Source: Tetrastigma voinierianum
Taxonomy: Eukaryota; Streptophyta; Magnoliopsida; Vitales; Vitaceae
Assembly (NCBI GenBank): GCA_016808115.1
Contig: JAEQBH010000026.1
Coordinates: 372,001-436,000 of the forward strand
Reading direction: 5' to 3'
DNA length: 64,000 nt
In this document: positions 56,389 to 64,000 of the stretch, piece by piece
Position numbering within the stretch: position 1 is the first letter of the stretch
Layout: every line of letters begins with the position of its first letter
Translations under genes and position numbers: made by a program
Notes under the pieces: generated by a model
Database searches by the model: none
What the model was told of the DNA's origin: nothing
Seen by the model: the letters and a program-made list of their open reading frames with translations, nothing else

Positions 56389-58454
56389 TGTAAGACCCGA
56401 GAAAATTCCAATTTTTGGAAAAAGGGTAAAATTGTAATTTCGGTAAAAATCCAAAATTTATTCTTTAGATCTCGGATGACAAAACAGATTTCACCGTTGG
56501 AATCGTCTCATGAGGAAATCTGATTACCGCGCCGAATTCGTTAAATTAAAGACGGTCGAATTGCCGCGTTTGAGACATCGGTTGGTGTGAGTAAGCAATC
56601 CCGAAGTGACAAAAGTCACCTATATCATGTACTCATGTGACACATGTTGTACGAGTAGAGAGATGATCAAAATGGACGGCCGAGATAGTGCAAAATGTCA
56701 AAAATCCAAGCTTAGGGACATAATTGATATTATTGAAATGTTTAATGATAATAAGGACGAAACAACAAATAGTGTTGTCTCCTACCTTAAGAGACCAAAA
56801 GAGAAAACGTAGAGAGAGGGGGGATGCAATTGAGTTGCTTGGAAATGGAGTTTTGATTTTCTAGAAGAGAAGAGCCGCCACCACAGATTTGCGACGGTCG
56901 GTAGTCGGATTCTTCGGAGACGGGGAAAAGGCGTTGCAGCGAAGGCGCTGGCATGGGCATCGGTTTCTTGGAGTTTCGATAAACTCATTGGTGTAGGTTA
57001 TCCTACTTGGTTTTACACTTTATTTAAGTGTTTTGTGATGTTTGAGTTGGTTGAGGCCGTGAGGGGCTGTTTGATCGGTCCCAAATCTTGGAATCGAGTT
57101 GTTGTAAATTTTTGAAACCAAAATGGATGGCGGGTGCGATGGTGGATTGTTTGGGGGTACGCTATGAAGGTGGGTTTATGCAATAAATTGTGTTTTTATT
57201 ATTGGCATGAGGCCGGGGAATGGCCATGGAAACCCGATTCACCGAGGGAGCAGATGTAGGAGGGTGGGCTGCCGTGGGTGACCCTTTGCCTTGTTTGGGG
57301 CCTTAAAGCAGTCAGGTTTGTGAAATGGACATAAATGTCCATGTGTTTTGGCATTAGATTGTTTGATGTAAGTGGCTTGAGTTGATTAATTAAAAATTAA
57401 TAGGTTAATGCTTGATGTGTTAACTTTTGATGCCATATTATATAGAACTCTGGTGTGGGTGTGATAAATGGAAATAGGTGTGTTTGGTCATTAGGCAAAT
57501 TTTGGTGATGGTTGATATTGTTGAATTACATGTGGTGTAATTGTGAATTGGATGATATATGCATAATTGATATAATTAGCCTTATATTGTGTGAAATAGC
57601 GTAATGCATCATATACCTTTGGGAGTAGCATAAATTAGGTGGTACATGACATGAAAAATTGAAGAAAGCAGCGTTTGAAAGAATTTCATAGGATGAATTT
57701 CTGGAGAGTGGGGTTGGGAGGCGATTGCACGAGATGCATTCGGATGAGATGCGTGGCGTTTCGAAAGGTTCCGACTGTTCGCCTCAGGAGGGTAAATCGT
57801 ATTTTTACCCGATATCTCGGTGGTATGGTTTAAAGCGACAACATTTGTTTTGAAAAGATGTTTTCTCATACATGGCTTAGGCAAAAAGTGTGAAGTCGGT
57901 GAGGACTTCGGGATGTGGGTTGGTCGTTTAGGCGTTGGTAGGATCGCGAATTTGGCAGTGTGTGTTTTCTTTGGAGCGTTGCATATGCGAGCTTGGGTGG
58001 AGAGTAGCCCGATTAGGGTGATTCCTTCTTGACGTTAGCTCATGCGTCGGGGATATATTATTTCGAATTACGGGAGCGCACGAGAGACGGCTTATCATAG
58101 GGCCGCTTTAGCCGGATTGTGGCTTTGTTATCGTGATGTATTACACCTTGATAGAATTCAGAATTTTTAATATGTGTTGTATAAAGTGTTTTCCTAACTC
58201 TTGAAACTATTGTATATAGTTGGGATATATTGGTTGAGTGATGATGCAGGGGCCTAAGTGGCGTGATTTACTCTCATTTGGATACTATGTAGTGCCGTTG
58301 GATGTGTTGGGACGAGGTGTGCACTAAGGGTAGAGCTCCCCGTCTGAGAGACTACGCGTTTTTATGAGATAATCGGGTCACCGGCATTCGCGAGGATTCA
58401 CGCCGGGTTGTGGATAGTCAAGCGACACCTCCGGTTTGAGTCTGCCCAGTGACA
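56389..58454 (+). mobile_element. LTR-like insertion Y2, reverse-oriented copy of Y
   Basis: It starts TGTAAGACCCGAG, as Y does on the minus strand. It aligns with Y's reverse complement in blocks, for example around 56400-56800, 58040-58130 and 58260-58330. The end is set near TGACA at 58454 by comparison with Y, so it is approximate. It lies in the hAT element. It is about 2.07 kb and has no coding sequence. Confidence 0.7.
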
Positions 58455-58789
58455 CATTTAGGCAGCTTATAGTATTTGAATGAGGATCCTAACAGTATGT
58501 GACGGTGAAAACTTTAAGCGAGTAATTCCACCACTTTTATCATTAAAAACGATAATTGTAAATTGTTCAGTTTTATGTCCCTCGAAGATGTCGCGCGATA
58601 CCTCGTGCGGGGATCATAGGCGCCACTTTAGCTGCCATCTATAAACACATGTAATTTTAGTGAATGAAATTCGAATCAATGTGATAATATAATATGATAT
58701 CATTATAATAACATTATATAAATGTGGATTAACATAAAAGTAAGATCTAGAAGTTTCTAACGCGATATATAACTTAATTTAAACTTTCA

Positions 58790-60060
58790 AACTAACATGA
58801 TAATAAATATAATTTAATATTATAAATATCATGTTATTTAATATTATTATGAGTATTTAAATATATCTAAGTTTCTAACATGAAATAATTATAGTTGTTT
58901 AGTAATATGTCTAAGATTATGTCTAATATAATTAATTAACTTCCACAAAATTATATTAGTTAGTAATATTATGAACTAAAAAATAATATCATTAAAGATA
59001 TCTAGAAGATCTAAATTTCTAAAATTAAAATATGTGCAAGATCTAAGTTTCAAACATTTTATAACTAAATTTAATGTAAGTAATATGTTTCAAATTATTA
59101 AATAAGAAAGATTATAGTAGCAAAATGTTTCAAACATTAGATAACTAAAAAATAAGATTATAGTATAAATATGTGTTTCAAATTTAATGTACTATTAACT
59201 AAATAACTAATATAATTAATTAACTAAAAAGTATATTAATTAGTAATATTATGAACTAAAATAATATTATTAAGATATCTAAGAATATCTAAATTTCTAA
59301 CATTTAATAATAATTAAGTTTTAAACATTATACCTTTAATTTAATGTAAGTAATATGTTTCAATTACTAAAATAAGATTGTAACCTCATATGTTTCAAAT
59401 TTAATGTACTATTAACTAAAAAACTAATATAATTAATTAACTAAAAATTATATATATTAGTTAGTAATATTTTGAACTAAAATAATATTAATTTCTAACA
59501 TTAAATATATCTAAGATCTAAGTTTCAAACATTATATAACTAAAATTTAATGTAAGTAATATGTTTCAAATTACTAAAATAAGATTATAGTATAAAAATG
59601 TTTCAAACATAAATAAGATTATAGTAAATAACTAATATAATTAATATAATTAATTAACTAAAAATTATATTAGTTAGTAATATTATGAACTAAAATAATA
59701 TTATTAGAATATCTAGAAGATCTAAATTTCTAACATTTAATTATAATTAAGTTTCAAACATTATATAGCTTCAAATTTAATATAAGTAAATATGTTCAAA
59801 TTACCTAAAAATAAGATTATAATATAAATATGTTTCAAATTTAATGTACTTTATTAACTAAATGGCGCTAATATAATTGAATTAACTAAAAATTATATTA
59901 GTTTCATAATATGAACTAAAAAATAATATTATTAAGATATCTAAGAAGATCTAAATTTCTAACATTAAATAATTATAATTGTTTTTAATAGTAGTATATT
60001 AATAAAAATCTAAGTTTCAAACATTATATCTAGCTTGAAATTTATTATTATCAAATTAAA
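58790..60060. repeat. AT-rich minisatellite in the hAT, about 6 units of about 200-280 bp
   Basis: The recurring pieces are 'gatctaaatttctaacatt', 'ttagtaatattatgaacta', 'atgtaagtaatatgtttcaa' and 'aataagattatagtat'. Key anchor positions are near 58862, 59003, 59283, 59480, 59712 and 59943. Units differ by indels. There is no coding content. Confidence 0.75.
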
Positions 60061-60776
60061 CTGAAATAAAACTATAATATAAAATATTTATTATAAACTG
60101 CATTCCAGACTAAGAATAGAAACTAAGATGCATTAAAGAATAAAATATTATAAACACAAAATTAATTCACGAAACATACTGTAATTTAAAGATCTTCCGA
60201 AATATTAGGATAAAGAACAAAGAAAAAATAATTTGAGAGTCAAATGGAACCCAAGTGTGGATGGATGAGTTTGTAATGAAATTATACATGATTTTAGAGG
60301 TATGAGAATTTTTGAAGTCAAAATAGTGTTGGATTGTGAAAAAATCGTTGTGATTTATTTCTAACCGTTGGATTTGATTTTGGTTCAAATATGACCATTG
60401 GATCATCATATACCCGTTAGAAATCATTCTGGACCGTTAGATCAAACTTCAGATTTAAAATCAACCGTGGATAAAAAATATAGTCGTTAGATGCATTTAA
60501 AAAGACGGACAAAATCTGAACTGTTGGATCAAATCAGGACAAAATACGATGTGAATGCAGAGATCGCATTTTTATCGATTACAGCGGTGCGCATATTCCC
60601 AATACCGATTTTGTAAATATCAGAATTTCAATATTTAGCCGATATTTCCGATGATTTTTTAAGTTTTCTCCGATTTTTGCCTATGGTTCGCTGCATGTTA
60701 CGATATCTCGTTTTTAGGCGATTACCTATTTTTCGATGATATTTCGGCAAAAAAAAATCGAAATTTTGTTCCTTTA
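60060..60776. other. hAT right terminal part
   Basis: It contains repeated 'accgttggat' or 'accattggatc' motifs (about 60364-60530) and CGATAT motifs towards the end. It is the subterminal region of the transposon. No gene is visible. Confidence 0.5.
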
Positions 60777-61760
60777 TTGCGAAGACCTTCAAGCCGACCC
60801 CACCACCAAGGACTTACTGGAAGCGGCTCGAGGGAATAACCTTGTAGCTAAGGATAACACCATTCGGGATGGGCTACTTTTATACCACAACAAATTAGAT
60901 ATTCCAACAGGTTCACTTTGTGAAACCATTCTTAATGAATTTCATAACCCTGCTATTAGCAAACATGCTGGTTACTTGCACACCTATCAGCAGCGGTAGC
61001 AAATTTTTGAAAAAGGTCTTTGCCGAATTGAGAACGTTATGTTGCTTTGATTGCTAACTTGCCAGCAGTCAAAAGCCTCGAGAGCTTAGCAGCGGAGTTT
61101 GCTTTTGGCTCACTGCCTATTCCTACTCAAATTTGGGAAGATATCTTTTAGATTTTATCACCGGGCTCCCTTCAAGCCAAGGTAAAACTGTCATTCTGGT
61201 GGTCGTCGACCGTAAATATGGACATTTTATTCCACTTTCTTCAGGATTTACCAGAAACACTGTAGCAATCACCTTCATCAAAGAAATTGCTCGCCTTCAT
61301 GGGATGCCACGCAACATAGTATACAATAGAGATCGTATTTTTCTCTCAAATTTTTGCGAAGAATTGTTTCGCATTCAAGGCACCAAATTAGCCATGAGTA
61401 GTGCCTATCATCCTCAAATGGATGGACAGACGGAAGCCTTGAATAAATGTCTTGAAATGTATTTGCACTGCTTTGTGACTGATGAACCAAAACGTTGGCT
61501 CCACTTCCTGCCATGGGTCGAATACTGGTATAACATGGCATTTCATACCTTAGCTGGCATGACCCCGTTTTTGGCTGTTTTATGGTTGTGATCCTCCGAT
61601 AATAGATCGTTATGGCCTTCATCTGTCTCCGACAATGATCTACCAGACATTCTTCTCAACCGAGATAAGATTCTCTAGAAGCTCAAATGAAACTTGACTT
61701 GTTCTCATAATCGAATGCGAATCCAAGCTGATCGTCATCGCACAATACAAAATTTGAGGT
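60777..61760 (+). pseudogene. Element E integrase
   Basis: EDLQADPTTKDLLEAARG, LLLYHNKLDIP and SKHAGYLHTYQQR open the N-terminal part, with the zinc-binding His pair; the Cys pair is lost in a stop-rich stretch. The core reads LLDFITGLPSSQGK (first Asp), DRKYGHFIPL, and IARLHGMPRNIVYNRDRIF, where the usual catalytic Asp before Arg is Asn. AMSSAYHPQMDGQTEALNKCLEMY keeps the catalytic Glu. WLHFLPWVEYWYN follows. Thus an acidic triad residue is missing. Confidence 0.85.
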
Positions 61761-62201
61761 TAGACAATTGGTATTGGTCAAGCTGCAGCCATATCGCCAG
61801 CTTACGCTTCGCCGTGCTGCTTATACTAAGCTCACACGTCGCTATTTCGGTTCTTTTCGGATCTTTCAATGCATTGGTAAGATCACCTGCAAATTAGACT
61901 TACCTTCCACAGTTTGCCTTCATTTCGTATTCCATGTTTCTTGTCTGAAAGCATGTGTCGGGGACCATTCCGTCGAAGATGCACCTCTTCCGCCCTTAAC
62001 AAATCCGGGAGGAGCCCGTGTGCGACCACTTCGTTTCTTGTGAGCTAGCGCACTTGTTCGACAGGGCCAACAAATTCTTCAAATTCTAGTCCAATGGGAA
62101 AATCTGTCAAAAGCAAAGGCTACATGTGAAGATTTTGCTATCTTAGCCGAACACTTCCCTACTTTGAACCCTGAGGACAAGGTTCGTGTCAATGCGTAAT
62201 G
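61761..62201 (+). pseudogene. Element E integrase C-terminus with chromodomain-like tail
   Basis: Traces are LDLPSTVCLHFVFHVSCLK (61890-61950), which match the GPF/Y to chromodomain linker. Then QQILQILVQWENLSKAKATC, EDFAILAEHFPTLNPEDKV and RVNA-stop follow (62070-62199). They resemble the chromodomain of plant chromoviruses, in which LVQW and W-E-D are hallmarks, but the aromatic after AT is Cys here. It would target integration to modified histones. Confidence 0.75.
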
Positions 62202-62549
62202 TGATGATCTCTGATTTGGAGTTGATGTCACCACTCCAGGAATGTGTTGAATTAGAGGTTGTTGGTACTCTGATTGAGGAAAATTCTGAATGCAAGGAGG
62301 AAATTGAGTAGTCTTTAGCCGTGGTAAGAGAGCTAAAACAAGGCCCAAACACTTAGAAGGGTATCAGGAGAAATAAAAGGGGAGTGGGAGTCACGTAGAA
62401 GGTGTGTGTGGTATCTATCTTTTTCATTATGTTATTTATTCTTGCAACATTCCTGTAATCGGAGAGTGGCTTTTCGAACTTGCCATTTATCTTGTTTTCT
62501 GCTGTAATCGTTTTAGGTATTCAATATATTCCCATAGCAGTAAAGGAAA
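62202..62549 (+). repeat. 3' LTR of element E, truncated by copia
   Basis: It matches the first 348 bases of the 5' LTR, ending in 'agcagtaaaggaaa'. The last about 80 bases are displaced by the copia element and should lie right of the window. Confidence 0.88.
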
Positions 62550-63595
62550 TGAAGGACACGATTCATTCTTCCTAGATTACCATAATTAGAATACAAAACA
62601 TAATAATAATGAGAATCCCGAAAATATGCGATTCGAATCCATGGTTGCTTGATCTTGGAAGGAATCAATGAAGATGCACTTAGAAATGCGATCTCAGATC
62701 TTCTCTCCTTATCCCAGTTTATGACAACGGCAATAAGGACTACCACTCACGAGTTAGAGAAAATTTTTTTCTTTGAATCTGTATGTGAGTAAAAAATAAT
62801 GTATCCTTAGGGTTAGGGGAGGGACTTGAGCTTATTTGCTGAGTTCGACCAGGCCCTCTCCATTCTGGATTTGGGCCGTACTCGTACAGTGACCAGCCAG
62901 TATTAAACTAATAGAGTCCCTTATATCTCACTTTATTAGACCAAACATAATTCGAGTTAATTTCTATTAATAAAGCCCACATTAATGAAAATCTTACGTG
63001 CCAAACTTGGCGATATTAATTGAAGCAATTTGTATTGCTCGCGCCGTATTGGTCTAGAGATTATTCTTAATAGTCAATCCCATCCCATAAAGTCTCGGGC
63101 TCTTGAATCGTAGTGGTAGTGCGTGTACTCACGCGGTACCTTCACGTAGTCGCAGAATTACTTTCAGCTTTCTTGATATGGATTGAATATGGTAGTGTGT
63201 TAAATGGACAATACCTCATAATGGTGATCTTCATGTGTTCATCCATTTTGTTGAACCAAATTCTCTCTCCTTAAGTGTCACAAAACCTAGTGTCACCGGA
63301 AGGAGAATATCCATCATGGTTTCCAACGGGCTTTGTATATGTATTCACGCTTGATAGGTAGAAAACTTTGCTTTATGTCTTGACAAGACATATTGTTAAG
63401 GCTAATGCCAAAATGCCCATGCTTTGTATGCTCGAGGTTTACACAATGCCTCGAGATTTTGACAATTATTTTTGTACTCAACTTGATAAATCTACATTCA
63501 CAAATACCTTATTGAATGCAAAGAGTTGATACAAATTTAATTATTCTAATGTAATGAAATCGTTCAACTTCATAAGGCAACCTAAAACTTAACGA
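62550..63595 (-). repeat. 3' LTR of the copia element
   Basis: About 1.04 kb. The minus-strand end is CGTGTCCTTCA at 62550. The start is near 63595, next to a tract reading ATTAGTGGGAGTCG on the minus strand, the polypurine tract. The exact start is unsure because no second LTR is visible. Confidence 0.65.
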
Positions 63596-63599
63596 CTCC

Positions 63600-63953
63600 C
63601 ACTAATTTACGGTATCCTGCAGTACTCTAAGCCCGTGTTAATGGCGTAATAGATCAAATACGCAAAAGGCGAAGGCCTTTGAATAGCCGGATCTGCAATC
63701 ATATCATACATTGAAATGTGCTCCAACGCAATATCCGCAGTTTGAACTTTTTCCTTTTTATAGTCGGGTGCCCGACCTCCATGTGCTTAGACCCCTTGAG
63801 ACCTATTGTTGTTAATAAACAACAACTGCGAGTTATTTATGCAGCCTAGCTTGTATGGAACATCCACAAAATCAAATAAAGGTTAACTCCTTAATGAGTT
63901 TCGGGCTGTTGCAGTAGTTCTTTGGCATCTTCTGAAGCAAAGCTTACATGGTA
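63600..63953 (-). pseudogene. Copia RNase H, C-terminal end
   Basis: Minus-strand traces read FASEDAKELLQQ, then a SRGSKHMEVGHP-like SKH motif with H-M-E-V, then KVQTADIALEHISMYDMIADP, FAYLIYYAINTGLEYCRI and a stop. This is the end of a Ty1/copia RNase H, with small frame breaks. The usual catalytic residues upstream are outside the window. Confidence 0.8.
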
Positions 63954-64000
63954 GAGGATGCGATTGATTTGTTTCTCACTTTTCCATGATCGCACCTCCT

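Larger units (their letters stand above)
52792..60776 (-). mobile_element. hAT-superfamily DNA transposon (DUF659 type), inserted in E
   Basis: It lies between the two halves of E pol. Terminal inverted repeats are imperfect: AAGGAACAAAAT at the left (52802 region) and its complement at the right end (60763-60774). Subterminal ATATCG or CGATAT motifs cluster at both ends. A transposase reads on the minus strand. Clean 8-bp target duplications were not found; the best candidate pair at the edges is TGCAA and TGCGAA. Inside it are Y2 and an AT-rich minisatellite. Confidence 0.75.
49258..62549 (+). mobile_element. Chromovirus (Ty3/gypsy) E, split by a hAT transposon
   Basis: It has direct LTRs (49258-49685 and 62202-62549, the second truncated by a copia insertion). 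Gag with a zinc knuckle, protease, RT, RNase H, integrase and a C-terminal chromodomain-like tail lie in that order on the plus strand. It resembles the Reina-type chromoviruses in gene order and short LTRs. A hAT element sits in the RNase H to integrase linker. Many stops arise from C-to-T or G-to-A changes, so it is inactive. Confidence 0.9.
62550..64000 (-). mobile_element. Ty1/copia element, partial (3' LTR and RNase H end)
   Basis: It is read on the minus strand. RNase H sequence (63600-63953) precedes a purine-rich tract and then an LTR to 62550. The LTR's outer end is TGAAGGACACG in the plus strand. The element continues past the right edge. It sits inside E's 3' LTR. Confidence 0.8.

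Noticed and set aside
62640..62760. Short minus-strand open frame inside the copia LTR
   Set aside because: It has no motif and lies in an LTR.

Overview
The window is nuclear DNA of a flowering plant, most likely a dicot with a repeat-rich genome; I cannot name the species. The evidence is plant-specific retroelement lineages (Athila, Tat, a chromovirus, Ty1/copia), a DUF659-type hAT transposon and exons of a plant acylamino-acid-releasing enzyme (AARE). Almost everything else is nested, decayed transposons. I found no intact mobile-element gene, no rRNA or tRNA gene and no CRISPR array.

Layout. (1) 1-11356: Athila-like Ty3/gypsy element 'A', minus strand, its 3' LTR beyond the left edge. 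(2) 11357-12952: AT-rich intron or flank. (3) 12953-13127: an AARE exon (plus strand). (4) 13133-46818: a Tat-lineage Ty3/gypsy element, minus strand, inserted five bases after that exon's splice donor with a perfect GTAAT target-site duplication (TSD). It is gag-PR-RT-RNaseH-IN, then a 58-bp tandem repeat, then a degenerate antisense ORF. It has been hit at least three times: Athila-like element 'B' in gag (30154-45031), LTR-like unit 'D' in RNase H (24316-27382) and unit 'X' in the antisense ORF (17713-21720, TSD TGCTA), itself split by unit 'Y' (18103-20078, TSD CATGC). (5) 46824-49257: three more AARE exons with introns; the exon carrying the catalytic serine has two frameshifts. (6) 49258-62549: a plus-strand chromovirus 'E', split by a hAT transposon (about 52792-60776) that holds a second copy of Y in reverse orientation (56389-58454). 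(7) 62550-64000: 3' LTR and RNase H end of a minus-strand copia element that interrupts E's 3' LTR.

How it fits together. The only host gene is AARE, whose intron grew to about 34 kb. The last AARE exons, carrying the catalytic Asp and His, should lie right of the window. The most unusual signal is a clustered palindrome, GTCGCGAC, and its transition variants. It occurs as arrays in both Athila-like elements, once in the U3 part of the LTR and again between pol and the extra 3' ORF, that is, upstream of both presumed transcription units. Other structural oddities are seven tandem hairpins in D, an antisense ORF in the Tat element, and a recurrent gain of CG where related copies have CTG, CAG or CAA, which may be a sequencing artefact.
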